From: Clostridiales bacterium
Lineage (GTDB): Bacteria; Bacillota; Clostridia; Lachnospirales; Lachnospiraceae
NCBI GenBank assembly: GCA_012735495.1
Contig: JAAYHD010000053.1
Span: forward strand, 1 to 39,615
Reading direction: 5' to 3'
Length of the DNA stretch: 39,615 nt
How positions within the stretch are numbered: the first letter of the stretch is position 1; each line of letters starts with the position of its first letter. Positions 16,697 to 23,364 of this stretch are shown here, piece after piece. The notes under the pieces are model-generated. The model ran no database searches. It saw nothing but the letters and a program-made list of their open reading frames with translations, and had not been told where the DNA came from. A program made the position numbers and the translations under genes.

Positions 16697-16869
16697 ATGA
16701 ATCACACCTTCTGATAGTATTTATGTTTTTTTAAAATTGGAGAAATCTTTGCATCGATTTTATCATAACAACCTAAAATTATCATCATATATATTATCAC
16801 TTCTTTACCTATATTTTTAAACCTTTTAAGCCTTGGGCTGACCGTATGTGACATCGTCACTGAAATACA

Positions 16870-16899
16870 TTGTCAGCCGTGCTATATTTCATTTATAAA
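16870..16899 (+). promoter_or_regulatory. candidate promoter of the thioredoxin gene
   Basis: TTGTCA (16870-16875), 18 bases, TATAAA (16894-16899). An alternative extended -10 TGCTATATT sits at 16880-16888. A 13-bp inverted repeat GTGAC-ATC-GTCAC at 16848-16860 lies just upstream of the -35. Confidence 0.45.
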
Positions 16900-16921
16900 A
16901 TGATAACAAGGAGGAGATATT

Positions 16922-17233
16922 ATGGCATCCATAAAAATAACAAAGAATAATTTCAAAGACGAGGTGCTTAATTCAAAGGAACCGGTTTTGCTGGATTTCT
17001 GGGCTTCCTGGTGCGGTCCCTGCAGAATGGTGGCCCCGATTATAGAAGAAATAGCCAATGAAGCCGATGGGGTAAAGGTGGGCAAGGTAAATGTGGATGA
17101 AGAGGGAGAGCTTGCTGCCATGTTCAATATCATGAGCATTCCTACCATAATGGTTTTCAAGGATGGAAAAATAACTTCCGCAGCAGTCGGTGTCCGCCCG
17201 AAAAGTGAATATCTCGGCATGCTTAAGGCCTGA
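16922..17233 (+). CDS. trxA: thioredoxin (103 aa)
   Basis: A cytoplasmic dithiol-disulfide oxidoreductase. The active site WCGPC is at residues 30-34 (Cys31, Cys34), with the buried Asp25 in LLDFWASW and the cis-proline Pro74 in MSIPTIM. The length is standard. AAGGAGGAGAT precedes the ATG. No thioredoxin reductase gene is adjacent, so the reductant partner is elsewhere. It is followed by desulfoferrodoxin and a Crp/Fnr regulator, making a small oxidative-stress neighbourhood, although the desulfoferrodoxin gene has its own promoter. Confidence 0.96.
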   Translation: MASIKITKNNFKDEVLNSKEPVLLDFWASWCGPCRMVAPIIEEIANEADGVKVGKVNVDEEGELAAMFNIMSIPTIMVFKDGKITSAAVGVRPKSEYLGMLKA

Positions 17234-17255
17234 CCGGCATGCCGCATCCAGACGG

Positions 17256-17295
17256 TTGACTAATATATCAAGTTAAATTATACTTTAATTGATAT
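17256..17295 (+). promoter_or_regulatory. desulfoferrodoxin promoter with overlapping inverted-repeat operator
   Basis: TTGACT (17256-17261), 17 bases, TATACT (17279-17284). An inverted repeat covers the -10: ATATCAA-g-TTAAA (17265-17277), six central bases, TTTAATTGATAT (17284-17295), giving 12 paired positions and one extra G. A repressor bound here would block the promoter. A peroxide or metal repressor of the PerR/Fur type is a plausible binder because desulfoferrodoxin genes are often under PerR in Clostridia, but the box does not match the PerR consensus closely. Confidence 0.55.
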
Positions 17296-17346
17296 GTTGT
17301 TAACCGTTTTTTTCCGGCTGTTTGCCAAAGAAAGGAGAGAAGGATT

Positions 17347-17730
17347 ATGCAGAACGAGCTAAAATTTTTCAGGTGCAAGGAATGTGGAAATATCATAGTA
17401 AAAATTAATGATTCAGGAGTAAATGTGGTATGCTGCGGCAATGAGATGGAGGAGATGGTTGCCAATACCGTCGACGCGTCAAAAGAAAAGCACGTACCCA
17501 GCGTATCGATTGTCGGAAGCATAGTCCGTGTCGATGTAGGTGAAATCCCCCATCCAATGGAGGAAAAGCATTATATCATGTGGGTTTGCATCCATACAAA
17601 AAAGGGCTCCCAGATAAAATACTTAAAGCCGGGGGATGAGCCGAAAGCCACATTTGTCCTGGATGATGACGAAGTGATTGCGGCATATGAGTACTGCAAC
17701 CTTCACGGCCTTTGGAAAAAGGATATTTAG
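17347..17730 (+). CDS. desulfoferrodoxin / superoxide reductase, two-iron type (127 aa)
   Basis: Reduces superoxide to hydrogen peroxide without making oxygen, a defence of anaerobes. Centre I is a rubredoxin-like Fe(Cys)4 site made by Cys10, Cys13, Cys29 and Cys30. Centre II is the catalytic Fe(His)4Cys site with His49 (in EKHVP, which also brings Glu47), His69, His75, Cys117 and His120 (YCNLH). All ligands are present and the length is normal, so it is the classical two-centre form. GGAGAGAAGG precedes the ATG. It is monocistronic between its own promoter and the terminator at 17752. Electrons would come from rubredoxin, which is not encoded nearby. Confidence 0.95.
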   Translation: MQNELKFFRCKECGNIIVKINDSGVNVVCCGNEMEEMVANTVDASKEKHVPSVSIVGSIVRVDVGEIPHPMEEKHYIMWVCIHTKKGSQIKYLKPGDEPKATFVLDDDEVIAAYEYCNLHGLWKKDI

Positions 17731-17751
17731 TCCGGCAAATATACATCGCAG

Positions 17752-17790
17752 AATACATGCAATATTTTACATATTACATGTATTTTTGTT
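17752..17790 (+). terminator. terminator of the desulfoferrodoxin gene
   Basis: AATACATG and CATGTATT enclose AATAT-TTTAC-ATATT: 13 pairs with one mismatch and a 5-nt loop, followed by TTTGTTTT. It is AT-rich but well formed. Confidence 0.6.
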
Positions 17791-17875
17791 TTATCCAAAT
17801 GGTGGATTTTAGTTAGGAATTAAAGTATAATGTGTAATAAGGGGGCTGTATAATTACGAAAGCGGGAGGTCAGGC

Positions 17876-18553
17876 ATGGGCGTAAACAACGATTATTATA
17901 AGGAAACCTTGAAATTCTGGAGCAATCTTTCCGATGACCAAAAGGCATTGCTGGATCGTGCCATTGTAAAAAGGCATTTCCGAAGAGGAGAAAAGCTGCA
18001 CGGCGGTTCGGAAAAATGCTCGGGGCTTTTTCTTATTGAAAGCGGCCAGGTTCGTGCCTATATCATCTCCGAAAACGGGAAGGAAATAACATTATATCGC
18101 CTGTTTGACAGGGATGTATGCATATTTTCCGCTTCCTGCATTATGAGAAACATCACATTCGATATCTTTATTGAGGCTGAAAAGGATACGGAGGCATATC
18201 TAATTCCCATCCATGTCTTTGACAAGCTCTTAAAGGAGTCCCTTGCCGTTCAGATTTTTGCAAATGAACTTATGGCGTCCAGATTTTCCGAGGTCATGTG
18301 GGTCATGGAACAGGTTGTATTCATGTCGCTGGACAAAAGGCTGGCCATTTTCCTGCTGGAACAGTCAAATATTGAAGGAACGGACAATATTGTAATTACC
18401 CACGAAAAAATTGCAAATCATCTGGGGACCGCCAGAGAGGTGGTAACCCGGATGCTGAAATATTTCCAGAATGAAGGAATGGTGTCATTGAACAGGGGTT
18501 CAATTGATATAACAAACCGAAATAAGCTGGAAAGGCTCACAATGTACGGATGA
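17876..18553 (+). CDS. Crp/Fnr-family transcriptional regulator (225 aa)
   Basis: An N-terminal cyclic-nucleotide-binding-type beta-roll (about residues 12-125, with FRRGEKLHGGSEKCSGLFLI and GKEITLYRLFDRDVC) is joined by the dimer helix to a winged helix (about 150-225). Its recognition region reads HEKIANHLGTAREVVTRMLKYF. The R-E-x-x-R pattern is typical of the Fnr/FixK/Crp family. It lacks the N-terminal cysteine cluster of FNR, so it is not an oxygen-sensing iron-sulfur FNR of the E. coli type. Cys48 and Cys87-type residues in the roll could still be redox-active, which is speculation. GGGAGGT precedes the ATG. A TATAAT lies at 17826 without a good -35. The beta-CASP gene starts 25 bases later. 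Confidence 0.9.
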   Translation: MGVNNDYYKETLKFWSNLSDDQKALLDRAIVKRHFRRGEKLHGGSEKCSGLFLIESGQVRAYIISENGKEITLYRLFDRDVCIFSASCIMRNITFDIFIEAEKDTEAYLIPIHVFDKLLKESLAVQIFANELMASRFSEVMWVMEQVVFMSLDKRLAIFLLEQSNIEGTDNIVITHEKIANHLGTAREVVTRMLKYFQNEGMVSLNRGSIDITNRNKLERLTMYG

Positions 18554-18578
18554 TTAAGTCATAAAGGAGGCCATGCAT

Positions 18579-20171
18579 ATGCGTTTGACTTTTTTAGGAG
18601 CCACTCGTGAGGTTACGGGAAGCTGTTTTTTTCTTGAGGCTTGCGGAAAAAACATTCTTATAGACTGCGGCATGGAGCAGGGGAAGGATATGTTTGAGAA
18701 CCAGGAGCTGCCCATATCGGCAGCTTATGTGGATGCGGTGCTGCTTACCCATGCGCATATAGACCATTCCGGAAAGCTCCCTCTGCTGTATAATCAGGGC
18801 TTCAGAGGCAGGATACACGCAACCGGCGCAACATGTGCCCTGTGTGATATAATGCTCCGTGACAGCGCCCATATCCAGATGGCAGAAGCAGAGTGGAGAA
18901 ACAGAAAAGGAAAGCGTGCCGGCGGCAAGATATATGTTCCCCTTTATGATATGGAAGACGCAATGGGAACTGTCCGTTTGTTTGTCCCTCATGAATATAA
19001 TGAAAAAACCAAGCTTTATGACGGCATAGAGGTACGATTTACGGATGTTGGCCATCTGCTCGGCTCGGCCAGTATCGAGGTATGGATTACTGAAAACGGA
19101 GAGACAAAAAAGATTGTATTCTCAGGAGACATTGGAAATGTGAACCAGCCTCTTATAAATGATCCGCAGTACATAAAAGATGCGGATTATGTGGTGATGG
19201 AGTCAACCTACGGTGACAGGTACCACGAAGCACCACCGGATTATATAAAAGAGCTTGCGGATATAATTCAGGAAACCTTCGACAGGGGCGGAAACCTGGT
19301 CATTCCGTCCTTTGCCATAGGAAGAACCCAGATGCTTCTTTATTATATAAGGAAGATCAAGGAAGAAGGGCTTGTTAAGGGACATGGCAATTTCAAGGTA
19401 TATGTGGACAGCCCGCTGGCCGTTGAGGCTACGAACATCTATGAAAAGAATATATTCGGATACCTGGATAGGGAGACCATGGAGCTGATTAATGCGGGAA
19501 TTAACCCGATTAAGTTCCCGGGGTTAAAAACCGCCATCACCTCCGATGAATCAAAAGCCATTAACTTCATCGATGAACCGAAGGTTATCATTTCCGCGGC
19601 GGGGATGTGCGACGCGGGCAGAATACGCCATCATCTTAAGCATAATCTTTGGCGGGAGGACAGCACAATTCTCTTTGTAGGGTATCAGGCGGAAGGCAGT
19701 CTGGGAAGAATAATACTGGACGGGGCGTCCGAGGTCAAGCTGTTTGGAGAAACCATCCATGTGAAAGCCCGGATATGCCAGCTGAAGGGCGTCAGCGGAC
19801 ATGCTGACAGGGAAGGGCTGCTTAAATGGCTGAGGGCGTTTAAGAAGAAGCCTGAAAGGGTGTTCGTGGTTCACGGCGACGACAGGGTTACCGAAATGTT
19901 TACCGAATATATAAGCAAGGAACTTGGGTATAATGCATATGCGCCTTACAGCGGGACGGTTGTGGACCTTTTGAGGAATGTAATTGTTGTTGAAGGAAAG
20001 CCGATTCCGGTTTCAAGGAAAGAGGAGAGGGCAACCACAGTATTCGATCGGCTGGTGGAGGCGGGCAAGAGACTTATGGCCGTCATTCAGCGCAACAAGG
20101 GGGGAGCAAACAAGGACCTTGCCAGGTTTACGGATCAGATCCATGCGCTGTGCGACAAATGGGACAGATAG
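18579..20171 (+). CDS. MBL-fold beta-CASP ribonuclease-like protein (530 aa)
   Basis: A metallo-beta-lactamase-fold protein with a beta-CASP insert, like the YSH1/CPSF73-related bacterial proteins. The zinc motif HAHIDH is at residues 58-63. DVGHLLGSAS supplies the next histidine, FSGDIG the Asp, and then come ESTYGDR, VIPSFAIGRTQ and the beta-CASP box IISAAGMCDAGRIRHHL. The C-terminal zinc ligand is in KGVSGHADREGLL, and VVHGD follows. A tail of about 45 residues after the RMMBL domain is family-variable. The ATG at 18579 has AAAGGAGG eight bases upstream; the ATG at 18573 is too close to it. It is probably co-transcribed with the Crp/Fnr gene and yccF. The RNA or other substrate is unknown. 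Confidence 0.92.
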   Translation: MRLTFLGATREVTGSCFFLEACGKNILIDCGMEQGKDMFENQELPISAAYVDAVLLTHAHIDHSGKLPLLYNQGFRGRIHATGATCALCDIMLRDSAHIQMAEAEWRNRKGKRAGGKIYVPLYDMEDAMGTVRLFVPHEYNEKTKLYDGIEVRFTDVGHLLGSASIEVWITENGETKKIVFSGDIGNVNQPLINDPQYIKDADYVVMESTYGDRYHEAPPDYIKELADIIQETFDRGGNLVIPSFAIGRTQMLLYYIRKIKEEGLVKGHGNFKVYVDSPLAVEATNIYEKNIFGYLDRETMELINAGINPIKFPGLKTAITSDESKAINFIDEPKVIISAAGMCDAGRIRHHLKHNLWREDSTILFVGYQAEGSLGRIILDGASEVKLFGETIHVKARICQLKGVSGHADREGLLKWLRAFKKKPERVFVVHGDDRVTEMFTEYISKELGYNAYAPYSGTVVDLLRNVIVVEGKPIPVSRKEERATTVFDRLVEAGKRLMAVIQRNKGGANKDLARFTDQIHALCDKWDR

Positions 20172-20185
20172 AACGGAGGTTGCTT

Positions 20186-20545
20186 ATGGGCTGCTTGGGA
20201 AATATTATTTGGTTCATATGCGGAGGATTCATAAGCGGATTAAGCTGGATTGCCGCCGGATGCCTGTGGTGTATTACGATTGTAGGGATACCGGTTGGTG
20301 TTCAATGCTTTAAATTCGCAAAGCTATGCTTCTTTCCCTTCGGGAAGGAAGTGGTTTATGGCGGAGGTCCGGGCTCACTGCTGTTAAATATAATCTGGCT
20401 GATTTTTACCGGGATTCCCCTGGCTGTCGAATCCGCCGCGATGGGATGCATTTTATGCATAACCATAATTGGAATACCGTTCGGTCTGCAGCATTTTAAG
20501 ATTGCAAAACTGGCCCTGATGCCTTTTGGAGCCAGCGTTAATTAA
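20186..20545 (+). CDS. YccF domain membrane protein (119 aa)
   Basis: A small integral membrane protein with two copies of the YccF (DUF307) unit. Each unit has a hydrophobic helix followed by CITIVGIPVGVQCFKFAKL (unit 1) or CITIIGIPFGLQHFKIAKL (unit 2) and a P-F-G turn. Three to four membrane segments are likely. The function is unknown. The start is the ATG at 20186, five bases after GGAGGT. An earlier frame opening at 20150 would overlap the end of the beta-CASP gene. Its stop codon lies inside the loop of the terminator hairpin. Confidence 0.9.
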   Translation: MGCLGNIIWFICGGFISGLSWIAAGCLWCITIVGIPVGVQCFKFAKLCFFPFGKEVVYGGGPGSLLLNIIWLIFTGIPLAVESAAMGCILCITIIGIPFGLQHFKIAKLALMPFGASVN

Positions 20546-20570
20546 CGCCGGTTCCATTTGTATTTTTTTT
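20528..20570 (+). terminator. terminator overlapping the end of yccF
   Basis: GGAGCCAGCG and CGCCGGTTCC pair around TTAATTAA (one mismatch, one G-U). The hairpin spans 20528-20555 and is followed by ATTTGTATTTTTTTT. The yccF stop codon is within it. Confidence 0.65.
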
Positions 20571-20586
20571 GCATTTGGGTTATAAT
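20558..20586 (+). promoter_or_regulatory. promoter of the phosphoribosyltransferase-like gene
   Basis: TTGTAT (20558-20563), 17 bases, TATAAT (20581-20586). It overlaps the terminator's T-tract. A leader of about 180 bases follows with no recognisable riboswitch; it contains an inverted repeat CATAC-CGT-GTATG near 20662. Confidence 0.5.
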
Positions 20587-20772
20587 TTATAATATACAAA
20601 AAACCATTCTATCTACCGATAAAAAAAGATTCATAAAGATTTCTTTCGGCATCTTGACTACATACCGTGTATGCACCTGTATCATTCCGGTCTGATTAAG
20701 TACCCGCAAATAACAAAAAGCTGAAAAACCTAATGAGAATATCAAGCTATTCCAAGCGGAAGGGGGTATATA

Positions 20773-21414
20773 ATGGAACAAAGGTCCATCAAGGTTTATG
20801 CGCCCGATAACAAGAAAATTTCACTGAAGGTGATACCGGGGCATTTTGCCACATCAAATTCTCACATCAACCTGTATATCGACCTTACAGCCGCAAAAAC
20901 CCGTTTGAGCGATGCCATGGAAGCAGCGCGTGTTATGGCCAGGCAATATTTAAATAATGTAATAATTGATACGATTGTCTGCCTGGACAACTGTGAGGTT
21001 ATAGGGGGCTTTCTGGCCAAGGAACTGACCGATGCGGGAATCATGTCACAGAACATGCACAAGACAATGTATATTGTTTCGCCGGAATTCAATACGAACG
21101 GTCAGATGATCTTCAGGGACTGCAACCAGGGAGCCATATTTAATAAGAATATCCTGCTGCTGGTTGCATCCGTGACAACCGGAGATACCATCAGGAGAAG
21201 CCTGGAATGCATAAGGTATTACGGAGGACGGGTAACCGGGATTAGTGCCATATTTTCCGCGGTGGAGGAGGTCGAGGGCATGAAGGTCAATTGTATTTTC
21301 AGAAAATCGGATCTGCCCGACTACCAAAGCTATAAAATTAATGAATGCCCTTTGTGCAATGTAGGTCAAAAGCTTGATGCAATTGTAAACGGATATGGTT
21401 ACATGAGACTGTGA
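20773..21414 (+). CDS. phosphoribosyltransferase-like protein with degenerate PRPP loop (213 aa)
   Basis: A type-I phosphoribosyltransferase fold related to orotate phosphoribosyltransferase. The core strand-loop reads ILLLVASVTTGDTI at residues 127-140. In active enzymes the two residues before the T-T-G turn region are acidic (D/E-D/E) and bind PRPP; here they are Ala132-Ser133. A C-terminal E-C-P-L-C pair (Cys192, Cys195) is seen in OPRT-like relatives. The protein may be a regulator or a ligand-binding relative rather than a PRTase. AAGGGGG lies six bases before the ATG. It is monocistronic. Confidence 0.7.
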   Translation: MEQRSIKVYAPDNKKISLKVIPGHFATSNSHINLYIDLTAAKTRLSDAMEAARVMARQYLNNVIIDTIVCLDNCEVIGGFLAKELTDAGIMSQNMHKTMYIVSPEFNTNGQMIFRDCNQGAIFNKNILLLVASVTTGDTIRRSLECIRYYGGRVTGISAIFSAVEEVEGMKVNCIFRKSDLPDYQSYKINECPLCNVGQKLDAIVNGYGYMRL

Positions 21415-21475
21415 TTTTTAAAGGAGAAAGGATATTTTTATACAAAATTTACGGTTCAAAAAAAGACATGATGTG

Positions 21476-21516
21476 AAAAAGGCATTGGTTAGCAAGGGTA
21501 CTATCAATGCCTTTTT
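21476..21516 (+). terminator. strong terminator ahead of the mannan operon
   Basis: AAAAAGGCATTG and CAATGCCTTTTT form a perfect 12-bp stem with a 17-nt loop, ending in the T-run. It separates the PRTase-like gene from the mannan promoter region. Confidence 0.85.
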
Positions 21517-21537
21517 GCGTGCAAAAATGGATGCAAT
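21517..21537. promoter_or_regulatory. upstream copy of operator-like motif (site A)
   Basis: GCGTGCAA, five bases, GATGCAAT. The same motif with a four-base gap recurs at 21647-21666, and the two copies flank the operon promoter. Each copy has two directly repeated TGCAA half-sites 11-12 bases apart. Confidence 0.5.
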
Positions 21538-21575
21538 GTTAACTAAAAAATATTTATAAAAAATGAAATTAAAGG

Positions 21576-21604
21576 ATGACTTTTTTGCAGTAGTGTGCTA
21601 TAAT
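21576..21604 (+). promoter_or_regulatory. promoter of the mannan-utilisation operon
   Basis: ATGACT (21576-21581), 17 bases, TATAAT (21599-21604), with an extended TG-C before the -10. This is the only strong promoter seen ahead of the 18-kb operon. The 314-base stretch from 21415 to 21728 has no gene: it holds the terminator, two operator copies and this promoter. Confidence 0.7.
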
Positions 21605-21646
21605 TTATGCATAATCAACAAAAAATGCTTTGTTTAATGTGCATAA

Positions 21647-21666
21647 GCGTGCAATATTGATGCAAT
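21647..21666. promoter_or_regulatory. downstream copy of operator-like motif (site B)
   Basis: GCGTGCAA, four bases, GATGCAAT, about 40 bases after the expected transcription start. A further TGCAT at 21640 and TGCAC at 21668 put four TGCA cores close together; those at 21640, 21650 and 21661 are spaced by about one helical turn. Site A is 130 bases upstream. Confidence 0.5.
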
Positions 21667-21728
21667 ATGCACCCTTACTACAAAGAAAATTCTCCATATT
21701 ATAGTAATTGAGCGTTGACGAGGTAGCC

Positions 21729-23327
21729 ATGAATATAAAAAGATTACATATCACAATATGGATTTTACTGCTGGCATTAATTCTGACAGCATGCGGCACA
21801 AATAAAGATACCGATACCGACATAAATGACAATAAAGCAACAGGTGGAGACATATCACAGGAAGTCCCGGGCGATGAAGCCGGCGGCGAAGAAATCATAG
21901 AACCGGAAGTAATACCGGTATATCTTGAAGGTGAACAAAAGCTCGTATATGCCGTTGAAGCGGAGGATGGGTCGTTTACCGGCAATGTAGGAACTGACGA
22001 CAGCGGTTCAGGATACACGGGAACAGGTTATGTCAAGGGCTTCGAAAAAGATAATGACACCATGACGGTGGTGATATCCGTCGAACAGGACGGAAAGTAT
22101 GATTTAAGGTTTGTCACCGCCACAATGGGTGGATATAAAGAGAACTATGTATATGTGGACGGGGAAAACATGGGAGTGATTGTTACCGAGACCACGGATT
22201 TTTCGGATTCCGTTCTGGAGCATGTATACCTGTCCGCAGGAGAACATGAGGTTACGGTAAAAAAATACTGGGGATGGATTAAGATAGACAGATTAGAGGT
22301 ATATACTGCAAAGCAAATAAATCCTGAGAAATATAACATAAAGCCGGTTCTTGCGAATAAGAATGCAACGGAGAACACAAAACGGCTTATGAGTTACCTG
22401 TGCGACATATATGACGAGTATTTCCTTTCCGGCCAGTATTGCGATTCGGGTCAATACGGCAAGGAATTTGTGGTAATCAAAAGAGCAACGGGAAAGACGC
22501 CGGCCATATTGGGGCTGGATTTCATGGAATATACGCCGTCCAGGGTTGAAAACGGAAGCAAGGGCAAACAGACCGAGCTTGCGATTAATTTCTGGAATAA
22601 CGGCGGAATTGTCACGTTCTGTTGGCACTGGAACGCCCCGAGCAAATACCTTACCAAGGAGTGGTACAGGGGATTCTATACGGAAGCGACCAACATTAAT
22701 CTGAAAAAAATCATGGACGGAGATGATCAGGAAGGCTATGACCTCCTGATGAGAGACATAGACGCGATTGCGCAGGAGTTGTTAAAGCTTCAGGAGGCGG
22801 ATGTGCCGATATTGTGGAGGCCGCTTCATGAAGCCAGCGGCGGATGGTTCTGGTGGGGAGCGTCGGGACCGGAAGCGTATATAAAGCTTTATAAACTGTT
22901 ATTCGAAAAGCTGACATATGAATATGGACTGAACAATCTCATCTGGGTATGGAACGGACAGGACAAGGATTGGTATCCGGGTGATGAATATGTGGATATC
23001 ATCGGCGAGGATATCTACCCCGGTGAAAGGGTATACACATCTCAGATCGCCCGCTACCTGAAAGCCCTTGGCTATACGAGCTCGGCAAAGCTCACATACC
23101 TGACCGAAAATGGCTGCCTGTTCGACCCGGATCTTGCCATTAGGGACGGAGCGATGTGGGGAAGCTGGTGTACCTGGGGCGGAGAGTTTGTCGCGAAGGA
23201 TATCGGGATATATACTCTCAGCGAGCAGTACACCGAGGAATATATGCTGAAAAAGGTATACTCACATGAGAAGGTATTATGCCTGGAGGATTTGCCGGAT
23301 CTTACCGCGTATCCAATTGGTGAGTAA
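21729..23327 (+). CDS. GH26 beta-mannanase lipoprotein with CBM35-like module (532 aa)
   Basis: An endo-beta-1,4-mannanase that cuts mannan at the cell surface. A lipoprotein signal ends at Cys22 (LTAC) and is followed by an acidic linker to about residue 65. A CBM35-like sandwich (about 72-196, with YAVEAEDGSFTGN and KIDRLEVYTAKQ) comes next, then the GH26 barrel (about 212-525). Catalytic residues are clear: acid/base Glu368 in WRPLHEASGGWFWWG and nucleophile Glu460 in YLTENG. The ATG at 21729 has GAGGT upstream; an upstream TTG frame at 21708 lacks its own ribosome site. It is the first gene of the operon. A related GH26 specificity (for example mannobiohydrolase or mixed-linkage glucanase) is less likely, given the GH130 gene downstream. 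Confidence 0.93.
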   Translation: MNIKRLHITIWILLLALILTACGTNKDTDTDINDNKATGGDISQEVPGDEAGGEEIIEPEVIPVYLEGEQKLVYAVEAEDGSFTGNVGTDDSGSGYTGTGYVKGFEKDNDTMTVVISVEQDGKYDLRFVTATMGGYKENYVYVDGENMGVIVTETTDFSDSVLEHVYLSAGEHEVTVKKYWGWIKIDRLEVYTAKQINPEKYNIKPVLANKNATENTKRLMSYLCDIYDEYFLSGQYCDSGQYGKEFVVIKRATGKTPAILGLDFMEYTPSRVENGSKGKQTELAINFWNNGGIVTFCWHWNAPSKYLTKEWYRGFYTEATNINLKKIMDGDDQEGYDLLMRDIDAIAQELLKLQEADVPILWRPLHEASGGWFWWGASGPEAYIKLYKLLFEKLTYEYGLNNLIWVWNGQDKDWYPGDEYVDIIGEDIYPGERVYTSQIARYLKALGYTSSAKLTYLTENGCLFDPDLAIRDGAMWGSWCTWGGEFVAKDIGIYTLSEQYTEEYMLKKVYSHEKVLCLEDLPDLTAYPIGE

Positions 23328-23364
23328 CGGCAAATAAGACATATATGTTTAAGGGGGATTTGAC

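Noticed and set aside
21639-21660. CcpA cre site in the mannan promoter region
   Set aside because: AAGCG is present, but the flanking TG and CA positions of the cre consensus do not match.
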